This document shows positions 17,778-25,820 of a stretch of DNA of 64,000 bases, piece by piece (positions within the stretch are counted from its first letter, which is position 1; each line of letters begins with the position of its first letter). The stretch lies in assembly GCF_024496085.1 (NCBI RefSeq), contig NZ_CP101751.1, forward strand, positions 248,001 to 312,000, read 5' to 3'. The notes beneath the pieces were generated by a model that worked only from the letters and a program-made list of their open reading frames with translations, was not told the origin of the DNA and made no database searches. This DNA comes from Flavobacterium cerinum (GTDB taxonomy: Bacteria > Bacteroidota > Bacteroidia > Flavobacteriales > Flavobacteriaceae). A program made the position numbers and the translations under genes.

Positions 17778-18638
17778 ATGAATAGAAAAGATTTTATCAA
17801 AAAAAGTTTGCTTGGAACCGGAGCTGTCATCACCGGAACGGCATTGGCTAACAAAGCCGCTTCAACCCCGGACGAACCTGTAGGATTTAATCACATTCAA
17901 AACACAAACTCTAAGATTATGGAAAATATCGTATTGCATAAAGCCGACACAAGAGGTAACGCCAATCATGGATGGTTACAAAGCTTTCACACTTTTAGCT
18001 TCGCCAATTATTTTAACCCGGAGCGCGTACACTTCGGAGCCTTACGTGTATTAAATGATGATACCGTAGCAGCCGGAATGGGCTTTGGAACACACCCTCA
18101 TGACAATATGGAGATCATCAGTATTCCGTTAGAAGGTGATTTGGAACATCAGGACAGCATGGGTAACAAAACCGTAATTAAAAAAGGGGATATCCAGATA
18201 ATGAGTGCCGGAACCGGTGTACGCCACAGCGAATACAACAAAAACAAAGACAAAGAGGTTAAATTTCTTCAGATATGGGTTTTCCCGAACAAACGAAATG
18301 TAGCGCCGCGTTATGATCAGATTGCGTTAAACGAATCTGAAAGACACAATACCTTACAACAAATACTTTCTCCCAATCCGGATGATGCCGGAGTATGGAT
18401 TCATCAGGACGCCTGGTTCCATATGGGAAAATTTGATTCCGGTGTACAACAGGACTATACTTTCAAAAAAGAAGGCAACGGATTATACATTTTTGTTTTA
18501 AAAGGAGCGATCACCGTTAACGATCAGGCATTAAATACCCGCGACGGGCTTGGTATCTGGGATATCGACAAAGTAACCATAACCGCTACTTCGGATGCCG
18601 AATTTCTTTTAATGGAAGTTCCGATGGAAATCGAATAA
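17778..18638 (+). CDS. Pirin family protein with Tat-like N-terminal leader
   Basis: A 286-residue protein. Residues ~50-285 are a complete bicupin pirin with the metal-site motif GTHPHDNMEI and the second-row GTGVRHSE. Pirins are iron-binding cupins, some with quercetinase activity; function here is not fixed. Unusually, the first ~30 residues (NRKDFIKKSLLGTGAVITG) look like a twin-arginine-type leader, with RK instead of RR, ending near ALANKA. A second ATG at 17919 (Met48) would give a standard cytosolic pirin. The promoter box fits the long form. YceI follows 46 bases later in the same direction. Confidence 0.88.
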   Translation: MNRKDFIKKSLLGTGAVITGTALANKAASTPDEPVGFNHIQNTNSKIMENIVLHKADTRGNANHGWLQSFHTFSFANYFNPERVHFGALRVLNDDTVAAGMGFGTHPHDNMEIISIPLEGDLEHQDSMGNKTVIKKGDIQIMSAGTGVRHSEYNKNKDKEVKFLQIWVFPNKRNVAPRYDQIALNESERHNTLQQILSPNPDDAGVWIHQDAWFHMGKFDSGVQQDYTFKKEGNGLYIFVLKGAITVNDQALNTRDGLGIWDIDKVTITATSDAEFLLMEVPMEIE

Positions 18639-18684
18639 ATAAATAATTAAAAAATAATATAATAACATTTAAAATATCGCAATT

Positions 18685-19215
18685 ATGGCAACAACTAAAT
18701 GGGCAATAGACCCGACACACTCTGAAATAGGTTTTAAAGTAAAACACATGATGTTTACCAACGTTTCCGGTAAATTCGAAAACTACGATGCTTCCATCAC
18801 AACGGATGGTGACAACTTTGAAAATGCTGACATTAGTTTTTCAGCTGACATCAATTCTATAGACACCCGAAATACAGATCGTGACAACCACCTTAAAAGC
18901 GCTGACTTTTTTGATGGTGAGAACCACCCTAAATTAACATTCAAAGCTTCTTCTTTTACAAAAGTAGATGATGATAACTATGAATTATCCGGCGATCTTA
19001 GTATGCGCGGCGTTACAAAATTCGTAACACTACCGGTTGAATTCAGCGGATTAATGAAAGACCCTTGGGGAAACACGAAAGCCGGATTAAATATTTCCGG
19101 GAAAATCAGTCGTAAAGACTGGGGATTAAACTGGAACTCAGCTTTAGAAACCGGAGGTGTATTAGTGAGTGATGACGTACGTTTAAACATCGAATTACAA
19201 CTTGTGAAGCAATAA
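18685..19215 (+). CDS. YceI family lipocalin-like protein
   Basis: A 176-residue YceI-domain protein: N-terminal KWAIDPTHSEIGFKVKHMM, central NTDRDNHLKSADFFDGENHPKL (residues ~72-93), and GVTKFVTLPVEFSG, ending ISRKDWGLNWN. The family forms a lipocalin-like barrel that binds polyisoprenoids or other apolar ligands. No signal peptide is present, unlike periplasmic E. coli YceI, so it is predicted cytoplasmic. It is likely co-expressed with the pirin gene upstream; a hairpin follows. Confidence 0.92.
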   Translation: MATTKWAIDPTHSEIGFKVKHMMFTNVSGKFENYDASITTDGDNFENADISFSADINSIDTRNTDRDNHLKSADFFDGENHPKLTFKASSFTKVDDDNYELSGDLSMRGVTKFVTLPVEFSGLMKDPWGNTKAGLNISGKISRKDWGLNWNSALETGGVLVSDDVRLNIELQLVKQ

Positions 19216-19241
19216 TTATTTCATAATCTGGTTTTAAGTAG

Positions 19242-19280
19242 AACCGTTGTAGTATCCTTTTTCGGGGTATTGCAACGGTT
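19242..19280 (+). terminator. Hairpin terminator after the YceI gene
   Basis: AACCGTTG / CAACGGTT outer arms (19242-19249, 19273-19280) extended inward by partly G-U paired bases. The T-run is short (TTCTTAT), so strength is uncertain. Confidence 0.5.
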
Positions 19281-19330
19281 TCTTATATTGTACTCCGCAA
19301 ACAATCTGTTTCCAATATACTAAAAAACAC

Positions 19331-19338
19331 TATTTTTG
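19331..19338 (+). promoter_or_regulatory. -7 promoter box of fabD
   Basis: TATTTTTG fits TAnnTTTG, 35 bases before the fabD ATG. Confidence 0.55.
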
Positions 19339-19373
19339 TCGGTCAATAACAAACAAAACCAACAGAGAAGAAT

Positions 19374-20249
19374 ATGAAAGCATATGTATTTCCAGGTCAG
19401 GGAGCTCAATTCACCGGAATGGGTAAAGAATTATATGAAAATTCGGCACTGGCTAAAGAACTATTTGAACAGGCAAACGCGATATTAGGCTTCCGCATTA
19501 CCGACATTATGTTTGAAGGAACTGCTGAGCAATTAAAAGAAACTAAAGTAACACAACCGGCTGTTTTTTTACATTCCGTTATCCTTGCCAAAACATTAGG
19601 CGACGATTTTAAACCGGAAATGGTAGCAGGACACTCTTTAGGTGAGTTTTCAGCTTTGGTTGCCAACGGAACATTATCGTTTGAAGACGGTTTAAAACTG
19701 GTTTCTCAACGCGCCATGGCGATGCAAAAAGCCTGTGAAATCACACCTTCTACAATGGCTGCCGTTTTAGGACTTGAAGATAAAATCGTTGAAGATGTAT
19801 GCGCTTCTATTGACGGTGTAGTAGTTGCTGCCAACTATAACTGTCCGGGGCAATTAGTAATTTCCGGAGAATTAAACGCGGTTGAAAAAGCTTGTGAAGC
19901 AATGAAAGAAGCAGGTGCTAAACGGGCCTTAATTTTACCGGTGGGCGGTGCTTTCCACTCTCCTATGATGGAACCGGCAAGAGAAGAATTGGCTGCGGCA
20001 ATCGAAGCGACTACATTCAGTACTCCGATATGCCCGGTATATCAGAACGTTCCGGCAAAAGCTGTTTCTGATCCTGCTGAAATCAAAAAGAATTTGATCA
20101 CACAATTAACTGCTCCTGTAAAATGGACACAGTCCGTTCAACAAATGATTGCTGACGGCGCTACTTTATTTACGGAAGTAGGTCCCGGAAAAGTATTAAT
20201 CGGATTGGTTAATAAAATCGACAAAAACGCAGCAACTGCATCTGCATAA
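19374..20249 (+). CDS. fabD: Malonyl-CoA:ACP transacylase
   Basis: A 291-residue cytosolic enzyme that transfers malonyl from CoA to acyl carrier protein for fatty acid synthesis. Seen: PGQGAQFTGMG at the N-terminus, nucleophile Ser88 in GHSLGEFSAL, the Arg in QRAMAMQ, and catalytic His195 in GGAFHSPMM. Length is slightly short but complete. The gene stands alone here, outside any fab cluster, with its own promoter box and the palindromic repeats just downstream. Confidence 0.96.
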   Translation: MKAYVFPGQGAQFTGMGKELYENSALAKELFEQANAILGFRITDIMFEGTAEQLKETKVTQPAVFLHSVILAKTLGDDFKPEMVAGHSLGEFSALVANGTLSFEDGLKLVSQRAMAMQKACEITPSTMAAVLGLEDKIVEDVCASIDGVVVAANYNCPGQLVISGELNAVEKACEAMKEAGAKRALILPVGGAFHSPMMEPAREELAAAIEATTFSTPICPVYQNVPAKAVSDPAEIKKNLITQLTAPVKWTQSVQQMIADGATLFTEVGPGKVLIGLVNKIDKNAATASA

Positions 20250-20253
20250 TTTC

Positions 20254-20315
20254 ATACCTGACAGGTTCTAAAAACCTGTCAGGTATACTTTCCGTTTTCG
20301 AAACCTGTCAGGTAT
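20254..20315. repeat. Palindromic repeat, CCTGACAGGTTT family, copies 2 and 3
   Basis: A perfect 14-base inverted repeat (ATACCTGACAGGTT 20254-20267; its complement 20273-20286) followed by a third solitary right arm, AACCTGTCAGGTAT, at 20302-20315. The core matches the repeat at 12650-12675. It lies between convergent fabD and the permease gene, where it might also act as a terminator. Confidence 0.8.
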
Positions 20316-20320
20316 ATTTT

Positions 20321-21571
20321 TTACATTCCACTTCGAATTGCTTCCACCGGATCCAGTTTAGATGCTGAAATCGCCGGAATAATCCCGGAAACTAATCCGA
20401 TAAAGGCAGCTAATGAGGTTCCGATCAGAATATTCCAGAAGCCTAATACGAATTCAAAATCCAATGCTTTCGATAATACCAGTGCGATTATCCATACCAG
20501 AAACATTCCGACCAAACCGCCGATAACCGACAGAATTACCGCTTCAAACAGGAACTGAAACAATATAAAACGATTCTTTGCTCCTAATGCTTTCTGAATT
20601 CCAATCAGGTTGGTTCTTTCTTTTACGGATACGAACATAATATTAGCAATTCCGAAACCACCAACCAAAAGTGAAAATCCACTGATAATCCAACCTACCA
20701 CATTCATCTGCCCAACTATATTATCAATCAAATCGGTAAATCCGGATAATACATTGATAAAAAAGTTATTGATATCACTGGTTTTTAATCCTCTAAAGGT
20801 TCTTAATTTCTGAGTAAGTTCTCCTTTAAACGCTTCAATATCGACACCTTTTACCGGTTTTATCAGAATAGCCGGCGTTAGCATATCACTGTTATCGCCA
20901 TATAATCGTCTGAGGAAATTCACCGGCAGGAAAACCGAAATATCCTTACTCGGACCGAAAGTACTGGATCCTTCTTTATCTAATACCCCAATCACCGTAA
21001 AACGCTGACCATACAATCGTATTTTCTTTCCGATCGGATATTGACCTCCGAATAACCCCGAAGCGACTTCACTTCCGATAATGATAACCGGCGATCCGGA
21101 ATTGGATTCTGCCTCATTAAAAAATCGTCCCTGTGCAAATTTCATCTTCTCGATATCCATAAACTCATTCGTACACGGCGTCACATTAATACTGCTTACA
21201 GTATTCGATTCGTATTTTATATTTTCTTTACGAGTAAAAAGGTTGAATGACATTTTATCCAAATCGTTCAGCGATCGTCTTAAATATTCGAACTCTTCGT
21301 AAGTAACATCCGGAAACTGCTCTCGTTTCCATTGCGGTATATCAGAAGGTCCGAATGAAAAACGCATCAGATAGATTGTATTTTTATCCAGTCCGCTAAG
21401 GTCATTTTTGATTTTACGGTCCATTGAATCGACCGCAGCCAATACTGCAATAATTGAAAAAATACCGATCGTAACACCTAACAGCGATAAAAGGGTTCGC
21501 AATTTATTATTCCGCAAAGCATTGAGCGCAAAACTCAGACTTTCCTTCAGTAGTCTCAGGTATAACAACAT
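20321..21571 (-). CDS. MacB/FtsX-type ABC transporter permease
   Basis: A 416-residue inner-membrane protein with MacB architecture: TM1 at about 20-45 (LRTLLSLLGVTIGIFSIIAV), a large periplasmic MacB_PCD domain (about 50-275), then three TM segments of the FtsX domain with GIANIMFVSVKERTNLIGI and LDPVEAIRSGM at the C-terminus. Family members work with an ATPase in efflux or in mechanotransmission across the periplasm. No ATPase or membrane-fusion gene is adjacent, so its partner lies elsewhere. The substrate is unknown. Confidence 0.9.
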   Translation of the reverse strand: MLLYLRLLKESLSFALNALRNNKLRTLLSLLGVTIGIFSIIAVLAAVDSMDRKIKNDLSGLDKNTIYLMRFSFGPSDIPQWKREQFPDVTYEEFEYLRRSLNDLDKMSFNLFTRKENIKYESNTVSSINVTPCTNEFMDIEKMKFAQGRFFNEAESNSGSPVIIIGSEVASGLFGGQYPIGKKIRLYGQRFTVIGVLDKEGSSTFGPSKDISVFLPVNFLRRLYGDNSDMLTPAILIKPVKGVDIEAFKGELTQKLRTFRGLKTSDINNFFINVLSGFTDLIDNIVGQMNVVGWIISGFSLLVGGFGIANIMFVSVKERTNLIGIQKALGAKNRFILFQFLFEAVILSVIGGLVGMFLVWIIALVLSKALDFEFVLGFWNILIGTSLAAFIGLVSGIIPAISASKLDPVEAIRSGM

Positions 21572-21872
21572 AATGACGGTTTTAACTTTTGTAAAATTCT
21601 ATATTTTTTGAGCAATATCCTAGCTAATTAGTAAACAAAAAACCGGAATTGTTACAGAAAAATTACACAAATACAGGGTAACGTTAACAGAACCGGAATC
21701 GGCCGTTTTACAGGCAGAACAATCCACTTAAAGTTATCCCTCCGATAAAGCTGTTAATCAGATCGAAAGCAATCGAAAAAAAATCAAAAAAACACAAAAA
21801 TCTAATGCGGTTTCTTTTGAATCTTATTATAACAATAATTACTTTTGCACCTTTAAAAAACACAACAACACA
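21572..21872. other. Intergenic region between the permease gene and purH (301 bases)
   Basis: This divergent gap holds the purH promoter near its right end. The rest is AT-rich and shows no convincing gene, RNA element or repeat; short reading frames in it lack family features and are treated as noise. Confidence 0.6.
21817..21847 (+). promoter_or_regulatory. Promoter of purH
   Basis: -33 TTG (21817-21819, within a TTTTG) and -7 TACTTTTG (21840-21847), 20 bases apart, 25 bases before the ATG. Confidence 0.65.
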
Positions 21873-23399
21873 ATGAACACAACAAAAACCATTCAATCGG
21901 CTTTAATTTCAGTATTTGATAAAGACGGATTAGAACCAATCGTTAGAAAATTACACGATCATAACGTGACTATTTATTCTACCGGCGGAACCGAAGATTT
22001 TATTAAAAACCTGGGTATTCCGGTAGTTCCCGTAGAAGATGTCACTTCTTATCCTTCGATTTTAGGCGGACGTGTAAAAACACTTCATCCAAAAATTTTC
22101 GGTGGTATCTTAAACCGTCAGGATCACGAAGGCGATGTTCAGCAAATGAAAGAATACGAAATTCCGCAAATTGATCTGGTTATTGTTGACTTATATCCGT
22201 TTGAAAAAACGGTTGCTTCCGGAGCGGGCGAAGCAGATATCATTGAAAAAATCGATATCGGCGGTATTTCTCTAATCCGTGCAGCAGCTAAAAACTTTAA
22301 AGATACGGTTATTGTAGCATCTGTTAACGAATATGCTTTATTCCTTGACATGATCACTAATGGCAACGGAGCAACAACGTTAGAGGAAAGAAGACTTTTA
22401 GCAACAAAAGCATTCCACGTTTCATCTCACTATGACGGAGCCATCTTTAACTATTTCAATACTGATGAAACGATCTACAAAGCAAGTGTAGCAGACGGTC
22501 AGATATTACGTTACGGCGAAAATCCACACCAAAAAGGATATTTCTTCGGTGATTTCGACGCTATGTTTACCAAAGTACACGGAAAAGAGCTTTCTTACAA
22601 CAACTTGTTAGATGTTGATGCTGCCGTAAACCTGATGAACGAATTCAAAAACGACGATCCGACATTTGCTATTTTAAAACACAACAACGCCTGCGGACTG
22701 GCAACTCGTAAAACCATGAAAGAAGCGTATCTTGATGCTTTGGCCGGTGATCCGACTTCCGCTTTCGGTGGTGTTCTGATTGCTAACGGTAAAATTGACG
22801 AAGCAGCCGCAGAAGAGATCAACAAATTATTTTGTGAAGTAGTTATCGCACCGTCTTATGACGAAAAAGCAATTGCTATTTTAGAAGAAAAGAAAAACAG
22901 AATCATCCTGATCCAGAATGATGTGGAATTACCTACAAAACAGGTACGCACATGTCTTAACGGAATGTTAATTCAGGATAAAGACAATATTACAGACAAT
23001 AAAGAGCTTTTAAAAACCGTTACCATAACAGCACCTACAGAACAGGAGATTGAAGATTTACTGTTTGCCTCAAAAATCTGTAAACACACCAAATCGAACA
23101 CTATCGTTTTTGCCAAAAACAAACAGTTGTGCGCTTCCGGAACCGGACAAACGTCACGGGTAGACGCATTACGTCAGGCTGTTGAAAAAGCAAATTCATT
23201 CCATTTCGATTTGAACGGAGCAGTGATGGCAAGCGATGCATTCTTTCCTTTCCCGGATTGTGTTGAGTTGGCAAAAAATGCCGGTATTACCGCTGTTATT
23301 CAACCGGGTGGCTCTATAAAAGACGAATTAAGTATCAACTACTGTAACGAAAATAAAGTTGCAATGGTATTTACCGGAGTTCGTCATTTTAAACATTAA
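21873..23399 (+). CDS. purH: Bifunctional AICAR formyltransferase / IMP cyclohydrolase
   Basis: A 508-residue enzyme for the last two steps of IMP synthesis. The N-terminal MGS-like cyclohydrolase domain shows STGGTEDFIK, GGRVKTLHPKIFGGIL and DLYPFEKT; the C-terminal transformylase domain shows RYGENPHQKGYF, the KHNNACG motif with catalytic Lys-His, SAFGGV, and TSRVDA(L)R near the end. Length and both domains are complete. It is a single-gene unit with a clear promoter, followed by mreB under its own -7 box. Confidence 0.97.
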   Translation: MNTTKTIQSALISVFDKDGLEPIVRKLHDHNVTIYSTGGTEDFIKNLGIPVVPVEDVTSYPSILGGRVKTLHPKIFGGILNRQDHEGDVQQMKEYEIPQIDLVIVDLYPFEKTVASGAGEADIIEKIDIGGISLIRAAAKNFKDTVIVASVNEYALFLDMITNGNGATTLEERRLLATKAFHVSSHYDGAIFNYFNTDETIYKASVADGQILRYGENPHQKGYFFGDFDAMFTKVHGKELSYNNLLDVDAAVNLMNEFKNDDPTFAILKHNNACGLATRKTMKEAYLDALAGDPTSAFGGVLIANGKIDEAAAEEINKLFCEVVIAPSYDEKAIAILEEKKNRIILIQNDVELPTKQVRTCLNGMLIQDKDNITDNKELLKTVTITAPTEQEIEDLLFASKICKHTKSNTIVFAKNKQLCASGTGQTSRVDALRQAVEKANSFHFDLNGAVMASDAFFPFPDCVELAKNAGITAVIQPGGSIKDELSINYCNENKVAMVFTGVRHFKH

Positions 23400-23405
23400 T
23401 TTTAT

Positions 23406-23413
23406 TATTTTTG
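23406..23413 (+). promoter_or_regulatory. -7 promoter box of the mreB operon
   Basis: TATTTTTG just after the purH stop, 40 bases before the mreB ATG. Confidence 0.55.
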
Positions 23414-23452
23414 TAGGCTAATTATTTATAAATGTATTAAACCCTTTTTTGT

Positions 23453-24481
23453 ATGGGATTTTTTGATTTCATGACTGAGGATATTGCGATCGACCTTGGT
23501 ACCGCTAATACCCTTATTATCCACAATGACAAGGTTGTCGTTGATAGTCCATCTATAGTTGCTCGTGATCGTGTTTCTGGGAAAATTATTGCTGTTGGTA
23601 AAGAAGCAAACCAGATGCAGGGTAAAACTCATGAAAACATTAAGACCATACGTCCCTTAAAGGATGGTGTAATTGCTGATTTTGACGCTTCGGAAAAGAT
23701 GATTAGTTTATTCATCAAAAGTATTCCGGCATTAAAGAAGAAAATGTTTACACCGGCTTTGCGAATGGTAGTTTGTATCCCTTCCGGAATTACAGAAGTG
23801 GAAATGCGTGCGGTAAAAGAATCCTGTGAGCGGGTAAACGGAAAAGAAGTATATCTAATCCACGAACCGATGGCAGCAGCTATTGGTATCGGTGTGGATA
23901 TTATGCAGCCGAAAGGTAATATGATTGTCGATATCGGTGGTGGTACAACCGAAATTGCCGTGATCGCATTAGGCGGTATCGTTTGTGACAAATCGGTTAA
24001 AATTGCCGGTGACGTTTTTACCAATGATATCGTATATTATATGAGAACCCAGCACAACCTTTTCGTAGGAGAAAGTACTGCTGAAAAAATTAAAATCGCT
24101 ATCGGTGCTGCAACAGAGGATCTGGATACACCACCGGATGAAATGTCGGTTCAGGGACGTGACTTGTTAACCGGAAAACCAAAACAAGTTGATGTTTCTT
24201 ATCGCGAGATTGCTAAAGCATTAGACAAATCCATCCAGCGTATTGAGGATGCCGTAATGGAAACCTTATCGCAAACACCGCCGGAATTAGCAGCCGATAT
24301 TTACAATACCGGTATTTATCTTGCCGGTGGAGGATCGATGTTAAGAGGCCTTGACAAACGAATCTCTCAAAAAACAGATTTACCGGTTTACATTGCCGAA
24401 GATCCGTTAAGAGCGGTTGTAAGAGGAACCGGAATGGCATTAAAGAATATTCAGAAATTTAAAGGGATTCTTATCAAATAA
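23453..24481 (+). CDS. mreB: Rod-shape determining protein MreB
   Basis: A 342-residue bacterial actin that organises the elongation machinery under the inner membrane. It begins GFFDFMTEDIAIDLGTANTL, with the actin phosphate-1 motif, followed by PSGITEVE, EPMAAAIG and DIGGGTTEIAV (phosphate 2) and the adenosine motif GGGSMLRGLD. The amphipathic N-terminus (FFDF) suits membrane binding. First gene of the five-gene shape operon; 12 bases separate it from mreC. Confidence 0.98.
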   Translation: MGFFDFMTEDIAIDLGTANTLIIHNDKVVVDSPSIVARDRVSGKIIAVGKEANQMQGKTHENIKTIRPLKDGVIADFDASEKMISLFIKSIPALKKKMFTPALRMVVCIPSGITEVEMRAVKESCERVNGKEVYLIHEPMAAAIGIGVDIMQPKGNMIVDIGGGTTEIAVIALGGIVCDKSVKIAGDVFTNDIVYYMRTQHNLFVGESTAEKIKIAIGAATEDLDTPPDEMSVQGRDLLTGKPKQVDVSYREIAKALDKSIQRIEDAVMETLSQTPPELAADIYNTGIYLAGGGSMLRGLDKRISQKTDLPVYIAEDPLRAVVRGTGMALKNIQKFKGILIK

Positions 24482-24493
24482 AGAAAATAATTC

Positions 24494-25321
24494 ATGCAGC
24501 AAATCTTTAACTTTATATTAAAAAACAGTAACCGGTTACTGTTTTTGCTGCTTTTGGGCATTTCCTTATCATTGACCATACAGTCTCATTCGTATCACAG
24601 AAGCCGCTATATCAGTTCGGCTAATGTGTTTACGGGATTTGTCTATGAGAAGATCAACAATGTCAAAGAATACCTAAACCTTCGGGAACAGAATAATCAG
24701 TTGGCGAACGAAAATGCGCAGTTAAAAAAACTGCTCTTTAACAATACCGATTCTTTAGCAGTTGCCGGCACTATGCCGAGACCATCCGGCATGGAAAATG
24801 TAAAAGTGTACAATGCCAAGGTGATCAACAATACCTTTAACAGTAAAGAAAATTACCTGACATTATTAGGCGGTCAAAAGGACGGAATCAAACCGGATAT
24901 GGGTGTTGTTAACAGTTTAGGAGTTGTCGGGATTATCGAAAAAACATCCAACAGTTATTCGACGGTACAAAGTGTTCTGAATGTCAAATCACAAATCAAT
25001 GCCAAGATTAAAAAATCCAACCATTTCGGTTCGTTGATCTGGAACGGAAAAAATGTTGGCTTTGCCCAATTGATCGACGTTCCGAGACTGGCATCTGTTC
25101 GTAAAGGCGATACCATAGTAACCGGCGGACGCTCCGAAATTTTCCCGGAAAACATTCCTATCGGTACAATTGACAAAGTATATATCGATAAGTCGACTAA
25201 TTACTATACGCTTAACGTTCGTTTATTTAACGATATGACTAATCTTGGTCATGTTTATATAATCGAAAACGTAAAAAAACAGGAAATCCAGAAATTAGAA
25301 GAAGAAACAAAAAATGAATAG
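24494..25321 (+). CDS. mreC: Rod-shape determining protein MreC
   Basis: A 275-residue bitopic protein. One TM helix (about 13-30, LLFLLLLGISLSLTI) is followed by a coiled coil (about 60-80, LREQNNQLANENAQLKKLL) and the beta-barrel MreC core (about 100-260) in the periplasm. MreC activates PBP2 and links it to MreB and MreD. It overlaps mreD by 8 bases, implying translational coupling. Confidence 0.96.
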   Translation: MQQIFNFILKNSNRLLFLLLLGISLSLTIQSHSYHRSRYISSANVFTGFVYEKINNVKEYLNLREQNNQLANENAQLKKLLFNNTDSLAVAGTMPRPSGMENVKVYNAKVINNTFNSKENYLTLLGGQKDGIKPDMGVVNSLGVVGIIEKTSNSYSTVQSVLNVKSQINAKIKKSNHFGSLIWNGKNVGFAQLIDVPRLASVRKGDTIVTGGRSEIFPENIPIGTIDKVYIDKSTNYYTLNVRLFNDMTNLGHVYIIENVKKQEIQKLEEETKNE

Positions 25322-25820
25322 TACGTTTATTACAAATAGCTTACGGTTTGTCGTGCTGCTCGCCATACAGGTTGTTATTTTTAACAACATTGACTTTCTG
25401 GGTTTTATTAATCCCTACCCGTACATTCTATTTATCATTTTGTACCCGGTAAACGGTAGTAAAGCCGGCTTGCTTGTAGCCAGTTTCTTATTAGGACTTA
25501 TCATGGATATGTTTTGTAATTCCGGTGGCGTACATGCTGCTGCCTGTGTTACACTAGCCTATTTAAGACCTACTTTCTTTAAATTTTCATTCGGGGTAAG
25601 TTACGAGTATCAAACCGTTAAAATCACGGACAAACTCACACCCGAACGTTTTTCATTTATCTTAATTGCTGTAGTAACCCATCATCTCGTATTATATTTA
25701 TTAGAAATATTCCGTTTTAATTTTATTTGGGATATTTTATTACGAACTTTACTAAGCACTATATTTACCCTACTGCTTTGCATCATAATTATTTATTTAA
25801 TTAAGCCTAGCAAACGATGA
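25314..25820 (+). CDS. mreD: Rod-shape determining protein MreD
   Basis: A 168-residue polytopic membrane protein with about five hydrophobic segments (for instance FVVLLAIQVVIFNNI and FLLGLIMDMFCNSGGVHAA). Its sequence is weakly conserved, as is usual for MreD; the assignment rests on length, topology, GLIMDMF-type loop and position between mreC and mrdA. The stop overlaps the mrdA start by 4 bases (ATGA). Confidence 0.93.
   Translation: MNSTFITNSLRFVVLLAIQVVIFNNIDFLGFINPYPYILFIILYPVNGSKAGLLVASFLLGLIMDMFCNSGGVHAAACVTLAYLRPTFFKFSFGVSYEYQTVKITDKLTPERFSFILIAVVTHHLVLYLLEIFRFNFIWDILLRTLLSTIFTLLLCIIIIYLIKPSKR

Noticed and set aside
20254..20315. Terminal repeats of an insertion sequence
   Set aside because: No transposase frame is associated and the repeats sit together within 62 bases; a REP-like element fits better.
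21572..21872. Riboswitch or PurR-type leader before purH
   Set aside because: No conserved purine-aptamer core or terminator hairpin is visible; only a standard promoter is supported.
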